Below the pieces are notes generated by a model that saw only the letters and a program-made list of their open reading frames with translations, was not told the origin of the DNA and searched no databases. A stretch of 64,000 nt of DNA from Botryosphaeria dothidea. Its lineage: Eukaryota > Ascomycota > Dothideomycetes > Botryosphaeriales > Botryosphaeriaceae. Shown here in pieces: positions 34,201 to 43,952 of the stretch. Each line of letters starts with the position of its first letter. Within the stretch, counting starts at the first letter, position 1. Location of the stretch: NCBI GenBank assembly GCA_011503125.2, contig WWBZ02000033.1, forward strand, positions 1,550,001-1,614,000. The letters are read 5' to 3'. A program made the position numbers and the translations under genes.

Positions 34201-34679
34201 GCCAGCATGCGCTCGATCTGTTCATCGCTCGCATGATGTAGGTTTCCGGGAACACTGCGGACATCTTGCGGCGTATCGTCGAAGAGGGCGGAGCGGTCGT
34301 CGGAGGACGGAATGGCAGCCAGCAAGCTTCCGACTATTGATTGTACGGGTTTAGAGGCTTTACGAACCGTGGGTGGGTCCGGGAGGCCTGTATTTTCCTC
34401 AGGCAGCCGCGGGGACTGCGGTTGTGACAACTCATTATCGGTGAAGCGTGTGGCGATAGGTGAGGCTTCGGGCGACGGCGACAACGACGGGAACGAGGTT
34501 AAGCTCTTGTCAGAGGGAGTCGGAGCCTGAGCCTGAGCCTTCGCCAGCGAGGCATGCGAGGAGGTTTTGCGCGGCTTCGTTCGGCGTGCGGCAGGGCCTG
34601 TGGCCGACTTGCGGCTGCCCGAGGAAGCGGAATGTGTGGACGAGGCGCGGCGAATATGAGGGTCGGTGGAGGAGTCCAT
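31269..34679 (-). CDS. TBC-domain Rab GTPase-activating protein
   Basis: One uninterrupted exon of 1136 residues; the ATG sits in CCATGG. The first 700 residues are mostly disordered and Ser/Thr-rich, with a coiled-coil near residues 150-200 (LVKQLAQDLAQRDAQITALRRKAEERER) and another basic helical block before the catalytic part. The TBC domain occupies roughly residues 770-985: GIPVSYRAKIW, the arginine finger in MDIHRT (about 816), the glutamine finger in YCQGM (about 853), and WFLSVFTDCL plus VWDVILCMPDG. Both catalytic fingers are intact, so active GAP function is expected. A long helix rich in Lys/Arg/Glu follows (RRKDVEDRRAKAVEHEKEV), then an acidic tail. It should act on a Rab/Ypt GTPase in membrane traffic; the substrate Rab is unknown. 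It is divergent from the Spartan-like gene. Confidence 0.92.
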   Translation of the reverse strand: MDSSTDPHIRRASSTHSASSGSRKSATGPAARRTKPRKTSSHASLAKAQAQAPTPSDKSLTSFPSLSPSPEASPIATRFTDNELSQPQSPRLPEENTGLPDPPTVRKASKPVQSIVGSLLAAIPSSDDRSALFDDTPQDVRSVPGNLHHASDEQIERMLARSGPVTLVKQLAQDLAQRDAQITALRRKAEERERILRKMLQECEVSNLDIDERLKLLERGPTPSGTSDAGDRGRKSKRQSLVDFDGVHPEDPINKHLARAISDENDGDRELMVEDDASLTAFPSLSDDHSVNSADLATIRSTKGWKSFWTGSIANKIRSQTPSVTSAYDEDLQSRSRASSGAQRKPLSNDFFAPPAQGTSKAVDHLKKLESGDEASISSRKSSGSVTSWALRLVAGNNQTNRENDKAGSLRGRPSINGADTDRSQRTTSLDSSKATSRTQARGVRTSLGPTGTIKKNAAPESLRIGAANTQSSSPPVNRSVSNLGPVEMDMILPEETRPPTLMPHNLGGNSEFLTDRFGFIYDQRRKKRQAQAAAAALEKNKHRPSESLGAARAMLRSRNGEEDALTDQVQEEDPIPRPESVLSQNEDIQPAKRSWQDYLKIATFPTELLSHTPVAAHMTKIDVEETPKASQVIVQNNASFPVVSSNPEPALSVESGAAEIAQPTLSGPTSPATADLSSPQPDPVKTLLDQLTDLHDTLQRDKQIKWHEFLRKVRAERKREGDAVAASEGRAKNTMPETLLTDGEIIGIAGLGNKGKIGRAKWKEFKNLVLGGIPVSYRAKIWAECSGAAAMRIPGYYEDLVANGTDDPVVVSQIQMDIHRTLTDNIFFRRGPGVQKLSEVLVAYARRNPAVGYCQGMNLITACLLLIMPTAEDAFWMLTTMIESILPDSYYDHSLLASRADQIVLRQYVAEILPKLSAHFDELSIELEALTFQWFLSVFTDCLSAEALFRVWDVILCMPDGSTFLFQVALALLKLNEKALIECDNPGAVYHYINQQMTNHAISIDGLIQASEALKKVVRRKDVEDRRAKAVEHEKEVMRQREELRSERLNKLKAKGAVEGESDGSAPPPPQLVIESATGEFPEVASISPPEPNTPTTMTSSVSFSSSRDEEENLHEDLERSLTPMPIDEEAMWRA

Positions 34680-35157
34680 GGCCGGCGCACTCTTGCGGCA
34701 TCGAAGGCCGTGTGAAGTACCAGACTGACCAGGCGTTGCGAAGAGGTCGCGTGGAGGAATTTCGCGGGCTGCGGAGGTGCACCTTGAGCGGCGGTCTCTG
34801 CGTCATTCGGGCCAGGATGTCTGGGCCGGGCGGTGGGTGGGTTTGTTTCGGCGCTGGCTACGTGGAAAACCGCGCAGCGAGAAGATGAGCTGGCGTTTCG
34901 CAGCTGCGGGGACCGTGGCTCTGGAGGGGCAAAAACCTCGCAGTTGCAAGGAGAAATTCCATGTAAACAGCAGAGGCGGCGCCCTGGGCATTGTCGCGGG
35001 CTGCCAGGGCGATCGGCGCCCAGCGACAGGCGCGACAATGCCTGGCCGCCCAAAGCCACAGGCCTCGCCGCAGCCTCAGCCCTTCGGCTGGCCCCCGCAC
35101 AACTACCGCATCTGTGCCCTGCCACCGCAGACCCTGTGACTGCGCATCGTGCAAGCC
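34680..35157. promoter_or_regulatory. Divergent promoter: TBC GAP / Spartan-like protease
   Basis: Starts at 34679 (minus) and 35158 (plus) leave 478 bp of G/C-rich sequence. Frames here are open on both strands through high GC content and are not considered coding. No specific factor site assigned. Confidence 0.5.
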
Positions 35158-36540
35158 ATGCCGCTGTCGCTGTCGGACGAGGACGCCGCCGCCCAGGCCA
35201 TCGCAGGGCTGGACGCTCCGACGGACGCGCAGCGCGATGCCCAGGCACAGGTGGGCCGCATTCTTCGCGACGAGACGTCCTCGCCCTTCGTCGACATCCA
35301 CGAGCTGTTCGCCCTGTTCGACACGCTTTACTTCAGCGCCACGCTCGGCCCACGCGTCGAGCTGTCGTGGTCGTCGCGATTGACTCTGTACGTCCAGCAA
35401 GGTCCCCTCTGCCCGCCCTGCCTTTGCTAGCAACGACCTGCTATCTTTAGCCGCACCAAGCCGCTGACCTGTGTGCCTGGCGATCCTTGCTGCTGCTCCA
35501 TTCATTTCCTCTGGCTTCTGTCAAATCTCCTTGCCCACCCCACGCGTTGCATCCTGCTACCACGCCTCATTTCACCTCGGCCCCGGCACCATTCGCTACA
35601 ACGCGCCCGCAGCAAGGGCTCCCACCTCCCTTTCCTCTGACCGGATGTTTGTTCTTTTCTAACCGTTGGAGCATGCGCATCCCTGGCGCTGCTTATCTCA
35701 ACACTCGATTGGTCGGAACAGGAAACTCCATCAACCACATCAAACACTGGAGCGCTGCGAGGCTGACCACTCTGTTTCGATAGTTGCGCTGGCATCTGCG
35801 AGCTCCTTAAGGACTCTCAGGGGAAGTACACGCGCATTCGCTTGAAGCTATCCGAGCCTCTGCTCAAATTTCGCCCACGCTTCGACACTGTAAATACCCT
35901 TTTGCACGAGTCTATCCACGCATACTTCTTCGTCACGTCGTCTTGGCGCCATTCCCGCGACGATGATCAGTCCGGCCATGGTGCCGGGTTTCAGATGCTT
36001 GCTTCCGCCATCAATGCGCACGGTGGCCACGATGTGACAATCTACCACACCTTCCACGATGAAGTGGACAGCTACCGCACTCATATCTGGTTGTGCGATG
36101 GCCCCTGCAAAGCCACACCACCTTATTTCGGTTTCGTCAAGCGCAGCATGAACCGAGCACCCGGCAAAAATGACAGTTGGTGGTCTCAGCATCAAGCCGA
36201 CTGTGGTGGCTCCTTTACTAAAATTGCGGACCCGGGATTAACTAAGAAGCAGATTGAGTCCCTGAGCGCCAAAGACAGAGCTGGTCGCCAGAAGAACAAA
36301 ATTGATCGTTGGATCAAAGCAGCTCCGAGCTCTATTGAATCTTCCAAAAGTGGAACACCATCCAGCAGTTGGAATGACGCCAATCAAGAGCCCACAAATT
36401 CCAGCGCTAAGCGTTCCCGTAGTACCGACGACATCGCCGTAATACAGAGGAAGAGGACGTCCCTAACATGCCCCATCTGTGATTTTCCCGTCACAGAGGA
36501 GGACGTTAACGATCATCTTGATTCCGCGCACGGGATGTAG
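35158..36540 (+). CDS. Spartan-like metalloprotease for DNA-protein crosslinks (SprT domain + UBZ4)
   Basis: Two exons (35158-35387 and 35784-36540) separated by an unusually long 396-nt intron give about 328 residues. Exon 1 ends WSSRLTL and exon 2 continues CAGICELL, matching the SPRTN core order WSxRMT-CAGxC, so no exon is missing between them. The zinc protease motif HESIH lies at residues 118-122, with HGAGFQ downstream as the third ligand region. A Cys/His block follows (LWLCDGPC, WWSQHQADCGG), then a basic linker (KDRAGRQKNKIDRWIK) suited to DNA binding, and a C-terminal UBZ4 finger (CPICDFPV then HLDSAH). Spartan cleaves proteins trapped on DNA during replication and is regulated by ubiquitin, which UBZ4 binds. 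Start: the ATG at 35158 is preferred; GTG at 35149 is in frame. Confidence 0.9.
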
Positions 36541-38060
36541 CTGATCTGCATGATCCGAGCCTAGGATCGCCGCTACCCATGAAGATCTTACCTTCCGCAC
36601 ATTCAGGGTCTAGAGAATGCTTGGAGACGTTGGTCGTGAGGAGCAGCACGAGCCAGTTACCGCAGAAACATCTAGAGCTACGTGAATGACCTGAAGGATT
36701 GTTTTAGCTCCACCGCGACGCTTCGTTGTGCCACGAGCTACCAGCAATCCACCTACGGGGCTATTTCGAGGGCCTTTGATACGCAGGGATTTGAAGGGTT
36801 CCATTCCTATAAGATTCTTGTTGGCCGAATATCTTGGAGCTATGCGAATTGAACGCATCTGGCCCGTTACTGTCTGGTTGGAAACGAGAAAAATTGACTG
36901 CGGCTTCCCCGTTGCAAACGGGTTTGCTCGTGTGGGCGCGGCATAGTACAACTTCCTTCAAATGCCACAGAGAAATCTGGAGAATCGAGCAGAAACTAAA
37001 ATCGTATATGATTTTCCATCAATGGTCTGAGAAGGTAGAGCAGAGCCGTTCATGCTTTGGATTGAGCCTGGCGAGGACGTCACATATAAATACTAGTCCT
37101 GATTCTTGTCTCTTGATACTCCATTTTGCAACATCCTTCAGATACTGCCTATATTTTATTGTTTTTCCTGCCGGATCTGTCGTACCGGATGTGTCCACTC
37201 ATTCTTTCCGTTCAGTCAATAGCAGCACAGCCGTGTTTGCCGTGTTCTATTTACTCTGCTCAGAAAAACGCACGCCTAGTCAATCGAAAAGAGATAGGAT
37301 TGTCCCAAGCTTTTGGGCTAATGAAGATAACAGAGGCTCAGTCTACTACGGCGGCGCTTGCGGTAAGTGTTGAAGGATAAATCGTCTTCAGTTCGCTAGT
37401 TGTGGTAGCACTTAGCCATGCTACTTTGTTCAGTCTTATGCCAACTGTTCCTCAGATGTTCAAATGACCGTAAAGGTAGAATCATGTCACAGTACTACCT
37501 AGGAGTTGAGGGGGAGTGAAGGTGAGCAGAGGAGTGGATCCGCTATGGTGCCCCAGTCATTGCAAATCTACAGCATGAGCAAAAGAAGTTTGTGACTGCC
37601 GGCAACCTATGCCTGTCAGATCATAGTGATTGCATTTGCCATGTCTGTCTGTGCTTCCAGCGCTCCCGTAAGCCGAAGTGCTGCCATTCCGACAAGTCTG
37701 GCTGACAGCACTGGCTGACAGAGGCATATCCAGGTCAAGCTGGTCCCGTGACAGGCGCTGTTGCCTGCGACAGTAGCAAAAGTCAGTGACGTGCTCACTA
37801 GTGCTTCCTCTTACGGTTAGCTCGAACGCGTCGCGAACCTGGTGGCATAAAAGGCCAACCTCCAAGCCCACACTGCACTCTTTCCTCTACGCCTTCGTTC
37901 ATTCGTTCCCTCAGCCACTCTCTTTCGAGGCGATTGAGCTGCGCTGGGCTGACTCTCATTTCCGCTCCTTTAACTGCACACTCCTTACTCCTTTTACTTC
38001 CCTCATTGACTCTACCTCACTTCGACCTTGCCCGAGGCCAACTTCACCTTGGTCGCAAAG
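36541..38060. other. Intergenic region, no confident gene
   Basis: About 1.5 kb. A plus-strand frame 36834-37373 looks long but begins with TTG, has Cys/Ser-rich random-like sequence and no motif. The last 200 bases (37860-38060) are CT-rich, as in a fungal leader, and should hold the promoter and 5'-UTR of the eqolisin gene. Confidence 0.5.
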
Positions 38061-41000
38061 ATGAGGGTCACCAAACTCCTCTCCGGCGCCTTCGCCGTCC
38101 TCTTGGGTCTTCTCCTCATCGACTTCGCTTTCGCCGCTCCTCTTGACAGCAATGACGGCGATCTCGTCAACGGTTATCTCACCCCCGGCAACTCTCACGG
38201 CACTAACATCAACGCGAGCGCCATCACTTCCATCTTCGCCATGGATGGCGCTGGTGATAAGTTGGGTGGCGCTGTTTTCAAGCAACCCCCCTCCAGTCAC
38301 TTCACCGCCGTTCAAGGCACTTTCACTGTCCCGAAGCCTTCCATGCCCGTCGGCCAGGCCGTGGTCCAGGTCGGCTTTGGCGGCACCACTGACAGCAACA
38401 ACTACTGGCTCCAAGTCGGCGTCCTTTTGTATGTTTATTCCTCCCTTACGAGTGTGACCGATCAATTACGCGAGCGACACTGTCAGGTACACCGAAGCTT
38501 CCGGCGCGGCTGGATACAAGGCTTTCCACGTGTGGTACCCTGTGAGCGACTTCACCTTCGATGATGCCGAGCTCTCCATCTCCGAGGGCGATCAGCTCAC
38601 CCTTCGTGTCGAGTCATACTCAACCACTGAGGGCGTCGCCATCATTGAGAACCACACCACTGGAAAGGGCATCCACAAGATCGTCACCTCACCTGCCGGC
38701 GCGCCGCAGCTCCTCGGCCATCACGCTGAGTGGTTCGTCGCCCAGCCAGTCGGTCAGCTGCTCACCAACTTCGGTGTTGTCAAGTTCACTGATGCGGTCG
38801 CCTACACGAGCGATGGCAAGAACTTTGGTCCGGATAAGGGCACGTTCCTCGCGTCCATCGTGGATGATGGCAAGACCCTTACGGATACGGTGGTCAACGG
38901 CCGCGAGCTGACGATTACTTATACCCCGAAGACTCAACCCCACGCTCGCGAAAGTTACCGCGCTAGCTTCCCTGGTCTGCTCACCCGCTCTACCAAAGTA
39001 TCTCACTATCCAGACCCTTTCTCGGGTGCCAAGAGATACGCACCGGATGGGAAGAAAATCAAGTCGGTGGCAGGTACTTTCACTATACCCGGTCTCGCAG
39101 CTGGCTCCGAACTCAGCCCCGAGGGCTACACGACGGCAATCTGGGTCGGCATTGAGGGGGATCACCTGCTTCAAGTGGGTGTGGTTATGGCATTGAATGC
39201 CACCACAGGCGCCGTCAAGATTTCCCCTACTGCCGATTTCCTCGATGACGTGGTCTTTTACTGGGATGATGGCGAGTTAGTTAACTCTGTGGGAGATGTG
39301 CTCTCACTCCGCGCCGAATTCCTTTCGCCAGCCAGCGGGGCGCTGTACATTGAAAACGAGACAACCAAACAGAGCATCAGCAAGAACGTCACCCTCAAAA
39401 GCACCACCGATCCCGGTTCGTTCGGTAGGCAAGCCGATTGGGTCGTTGAGGCCGTTCAGTATGAGCCAACCGGAACCATGCCGAACTTTGGAGAGGTGAA
39501 ATTCACGGGCTGCAAGGTCACCCTGGACGATGGCACAGTGATAGAGGGAATAAAGAGCGCCTCGGAGATCTTCATGAGGACAGAAGATCACATCGCCATC
39601 GCGGATGTGGACCTTCATGACGATCAGGTCATGATCACGTACAATCCACACCGCAACGATACTGATCCCGATGTACCCCACACACATACAACCGTAACCA
39701 ACACTGAGAGGGGGACCGTGACTACCACTGACGTCAGCACTGCATATCTCGCCTCCACCACCACAGTTCAGGTCAGCGTGACTGCCGGTCATCGGTCTTT
39801 CGAGACACCGCATGATGAAACCTGGCGGGCCGACGACGACGAGGTCAACGTCAACGCAGTATCACTGGCAGCCGCCCACCCGGCTTACCTTCTCACTCCC
39901 CGTAACAGCAAGGATCAACACTCTCGGGCCAATATCACAGGCCCATCCTGGTCAGGCGCCGTCGTCAACTTGCCCAACCCTGGACCTGAGCCTTTCTTCA
40001 CTGACGCATTTGGCAAGTTCAACGTCCCCCATGCGAGGACGGCCTCCATCGCCGGTCTGCACCAATTTGACGGACACGACCAGGGGGTCGCGATTTGGGT
40101 TGGCATATCTGGCGGTGGCGGCGGTCTTCTCCAGGCTGGCGTCTCCTTCTATTTCCACCACGACACCGGCAACGTTCAACTCATCGCATGGACTGAGTTG
40201 TTCCCACAGGGTTCCGTCAACGTGGATGACCACGATCTAACTGTCAAGCCCGACGATATCATCTCAGTTTGCATCCACAGGAACAACCTCACTACTGGCA
40301 CTGTCATCATCGAGAACGAGACTCGCGGTCAAAAGTTCCAGAAGACAATTTTCGCTACTCAAGAGAAGGAGAACGTGGTCGGCGGCAGTGCCGAGTGGAT
40401 CATAGAAAACTTTTTGTGGCCCAACAACACTGTTGCGGACTTTGGTAAGGTCCACTTCACGGACTGCCATGCCCTTCTGAGCAACGGATCGTTCATTGGG
40501 GTGGCAAGCTCGGCGAACCACTTGTTCAGCTACGACAAGGAGGGCCCTCCACTCTTGCTATCGGACGTGGATATCACCAGTGACCACGACCTGACGGTCC
40601 AGTTCGATCCCCGCGTTGCCGACAAGGACAGCATGCACTCGGGGCTCACTGTCACCGTTGCTGGACCTACCACTACCATCACCGGGTATGCCACGCAGAC
40701 CCAGCATGCGCGCTCAATCCTCGAGCCCAACATGGACTCTCCTGCCGAGCAGTCTTCGTTCCCAGCCGTCTTCACCGCCCCTGGTCACTCGCACGGCGTG
40801 AGCGTCGCCACCAGCCACGACGGTCAGTCCCCGTACACGACGACCAGCAGCTACGGCCCTTACACCACCTCCGGCAACGAGCCCTTCACCACCGTCACCA
40901 ACGGCGCCGACATCGAGAAGTCCCTCGAGACGGAGATGACCTGGTTCCCGGCCGTCTACACCGCTCCGGGCCACTCGCACGGTGTCAGCGTCGCCACCAC

Positions 41001-41091
41001 TCACGACGGCCAGCCGCTGTACACCACCGAGAGCAGCTATGGCCCGTACACTACCAGTGGCAACGAGCCTTTTGTTACCATCACCAACTAG
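38061..41091 (+). CDS. Secreted protein with three tandem eqolisin (G1 glutamic peptidase) modules
   Basis: Two exons (38061-38428, 38487-41091; 58-nt intron) encode about 990 residues. A clear signal peptide ends near residue 25 (IDFAFA|APLD). Three copies of the peptidase G1 fold follow, each with the catalytic-Gln strand and the catalytic-Glu strand. Module 1 has WLQVGV (Gln118) and HAEWFV (Glu204). Module 2 has LLQVGV (Gln352) and QADWVV (Asp440 in the Glu position). Module 3 has LLQAGV (Gln672) and SAEWII (Glu759). The Gln-to-acid distance is 86, 88 and 87 residues, close to single-domain eqolisins. Each module ends FG(V/E/K)V(K/H)FT, as in the family. A Thr-rich linker (about 520-560) separates modules 2 and 3, and the tail carries a 48-residue tandem repeat. 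Known eqolisins are acid endopeptidases secreted as one domain with a propeptide. I infer modules 1 and 3 may be active and module 2 weakened or structural. Confidence 0.87.
40759..41088 (+). repeat. Two 144-bp direct repeats encoding the 48-residue tail repeat
   Basis: Copy A (40759-40902) and copy B (40945-41088) each encode FPAV(F/Y)TAPGHSHGVSVAT followed by HDGQ, Tyr/Thr-rich sequence, SSYGPYTTSGNEPF and TN. They are equal in length and separated by 42 bp. The second copy ends exactly at the stop codon. The repeat is not part of the G1 fold. Confidence 0.93.
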
Positions 41092-42075
41092 TGTGAGGGT
41101 GCTTCGTGGGTGGTGTATGGCATTCACTTACTGACTTCACGTTCCGGTACATTGCAAGTTTTTTCTTCCGGGGATCAAGTGTAGATATGGGCTTCCCCCG
41201 TTTCTTTTCCCCCCAGAGATACCCAATTCTTCTTCCGACACTGGGAAGACTTTCTTATTGCACAGAGCAGGGGAGCTGTTTTAGGAAGTCTTCTCTTTCA
41301 CGTAGATCAACTGCCAAGTTTCCCGTAATTTCCGATCGTATTTGCTGTGTGATCGTGATGTCTTTTCCGTGCTCAACAGATCCAACACGCCAAAGCAGCC
41401 GATGAATAAAAACATAAAAAAGAGCAGGCGTAAAACGCAGTCCATCTCAACGGGCGGGTAGATCCGCTCAAAAAGAAAAAAAGATACTCCGCGTTCCCCA
41501 CAGAAAAGAGAGACCCACACGACAAAGACCCACCACAGACCTCATATCGTAACGTAATAATTCTTCCGACCCTCCGCTCTCGTATTATTTTTTCCCCCAA
41601 CATCCGCGCTGACGGTTGAGACAAGCTCGACAAGCTTTGCACCCAAGACCGCACGCCAAGCTGGCGATCGGGGAGGCTGAAAGAGAGATCTGAAGCCGCT
41701 GCTGTGGTCTTTCGAATTATTGGTGCGAAAAGGGGAAAGAGGGTGGGCGATCGAGCGAGGCAGGCTGGCTGCCGGCGGCCGGACTGGAGGCGTAGGCGAG
41801 GTGCGGGGTAAGCAGGGGTGGCGTCGTTACGTGCCACCGACGGGACGGGTGCCGCCGTGGGTGGATGTGTAGAGGATGGCAGCTCTCCTCCCGGCCTGCA
41901 ACGTCACGGCAGCAGAGGTCGAGAGGTTGTGCAGAAATGAAGAGCCGCTGAACGAGCGTCCCAGCTTAGAAGAATCTACCATTATTCATAGCACGCATGC
42001 GTTTCCATCATATCAACAAGAAAATCCCAAAGACAGGCGCAACAAGCGTGCATGCCGACTCATCCCCCCCCCCCC
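41092..42075. other. Intergenic region between convergent genes
   Basis: The 3' flanks of the eqolisin gene and the sugar-transporter gene. It includes A/T-rich sequence at 41390-41600. A minus-strand frame at 41373-41837 was not accepted because it has no motif. It ends in a 12-C tract that abuts the transporter stop codon. Confidence 0.5.
42064..42075. repeat. Poly-C tract (12 C on + strand)
   Basis: A run of twelve C directly precedes the TCA that is the sugar-transporter stop codon on the minus strand, so the 3'-UTR would begin with twelve G. Length-variable and error-prone in sequencing. Confidence 0.85.
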
Positions 42076-43952
42076 TCAAACCTTTTGAGGAGCGGTCTCC
42101 CTCCCCTCCACCGAGCCCTTGCCCTCCGCACCAATATGCACATGATGCGAGTCCTCCACGCCCATCAGATCGCCGCCCTTCTCCACGTGGTTGGAACCGC
42201 CGAACAGCACATCGATCTCCTCCAGGCTGACCTTCTTGGTCTCCGGGATGAAGAACCACACGAAGATGGCAAGCAAGATATTGATGCCGGCGAACATGTA
42301 GAAGGCGTAGAAGCCGCAGTTATCCAAGAAAGTGGGGAAGAACTGCTGGACGATGGCATTGGCGACGTTTTGGGTCTGCGAGGCCATGCCAACGGCTTGC
42401 GCGCGCACGTTCATGGAGAAGATTTCGGACGTCCAGATCCAGACGGTGGCGCCCCAAGAAGGCTTGTCTGTGGGAATTTGTTAGTGATTGGTGTGGGGTT
42501 GGAAGTCAAGGATGGGAATGGCTTACAGAAGAAGGCGAAGAGGAACATCAGGAAGACGATGGAAATGCCGACGGGACGCGACTTGGTGGAGCTGCCGTCC
42601 GCGGCTATGATGGACGGGGTCTGCGTTTCAACGGTAGCGGCGATGACCATGCAGAGGCCCATGCCAATGGCACCGACGATGAGGAGAGGTTTGCGGCCGA
42701 AGCGGTCGACGGTCCAGGTAGCGTTGAGGGTGAAGATGATACTGAAGGTGGCGTTGAGGGCGTTGATGAGGGCAACCTCGGAGTTGCTCTTGAAGACCTT
42801 CTTGTACACTTTGGTGGAGTAGGTGTTGAGCGTGCCCTGACCGGTAATCTGCTGACCGGCGTTGATGATGAGAGCGAGGATCAGACGCTTGCGCACCGAA
42901 GGGTCCTTCCACAGAGCGGCGTAGCCAGACGAGATGGCCTCCTTCTCGAATTCGAGGGCCTCGCGGATGACCAAAATCTCATCCTCGACGTCCTGTTCCG
43001 TGTCGCGGACCTTGCGGAGCGAGGCGCGTGCCGCCTCGATGTTGTTGTTTTTCTTGATGTGCCAACGGGGCGTCTCGGGAATGAACCATAGTTGACCAAG
43101 GATGAGGATAGGCACCAGAAGCTGGAAAATGACCACCATACGCCAGTCCCAGTTACCGAGGCTCTTCACATGCTTTTGGCAAGCGACTGCGAACAAAAGT
43201 CAGCGATATGGGTAATTGGCGGAATAGGCGCAACGTACAGTTAACCCAGTAGGCAATGAAGGAACCAACACTGTAGAACATCTGCCAGAAAGACATGATT
43301 GTACCACGAATCTCCTGAGGCGCGAGCTCGCCGATATAGATGGGACCAGCAGCTGCAGAAAGTGGTCAGCAACGTGCAAGATATCCGGGAGCTGCAAATT
43401 GACATTTCAATATGCACGTGATGGGGATACATACTCAAAGCAACACCCTGGCCCATACCGATGATGACACGCCCACCAATGAAGCAGCCGACATTGTTCC
43501 TGGGAGAAAATGCCTGCATGAAGGTTGCAATGATAACGAGAAACGCGCCCGTGGCCATTCCAGCGCGACGGCCGGCGAAATCGGCGAGAGGACCACCAAT
43601 GAAGAAGCCTGCGACGACGGCTCCGACGGTGTAGGCGGTGTTGATGGCACCCTGAGTTTGCGAGTTCTGCAAGGCGCACCATGATCAGCAGGTTTCATCT
43701 TCGTTTTTGTTGGGGGTTGTTTCGTACAGGGTTATCAAACCAGTCCATCCAATTATCGGAACCGAGGACGGCATTGTAGACGGAAGCATCGTAGCCGTAG
43801 AGAACCATGCATGATGCTGCGACGAGAGAAATGTACCTGGGACAGGTCTTAGCATTTTGGGGCTGTCGTGGCGGGCGCGGCGGTGGCTGCTGATGGACAA
43901 GAAAAAAAAAGGCTTACCAGTTGTACGCTCTCTTGGCTGTCATGAAACCCAT
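42076..43952 (-). CDS. MFS sugar transporter (hexose/quinate-type)
   Basis: Six exons (43952-43918, 43836-43728, 43666-43435, 43352-43239, 43186-42527, 42467-42076) with introns of 81, 61, 82, 52 and 59 nt give about 513 residues. The sequence follows the sugar porter family: YGYDASVYN in TM1, GPLADFAGRRAGM, GRVIIGMGQGVALTAGPIYIGELAPQEIRG, GNWDWRMVVIFQ, FIPETPRWH, GQQITGQGTLNTYS (QQxxGxxxxxYY-like), DRFGRKPLLIVG and PETKKVSLEEID before the tail. It belongs to the plasma membrane and imports a monosaccharide or related polyol. QITGQGTLNTY and WGATVWIWTSEIFSMNVRAQA suggest a hexose or quinate subgroup, not resolved further. All exon joins restore conserved sequence. Confidence 0.93.

Noticed and set aside
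36834..37373. 179-codon plus-strand frame upstream of the eqolisin gene
   Set aside because: Begins with TTG, random-like Cys/Ser content, no splice or family evidence.
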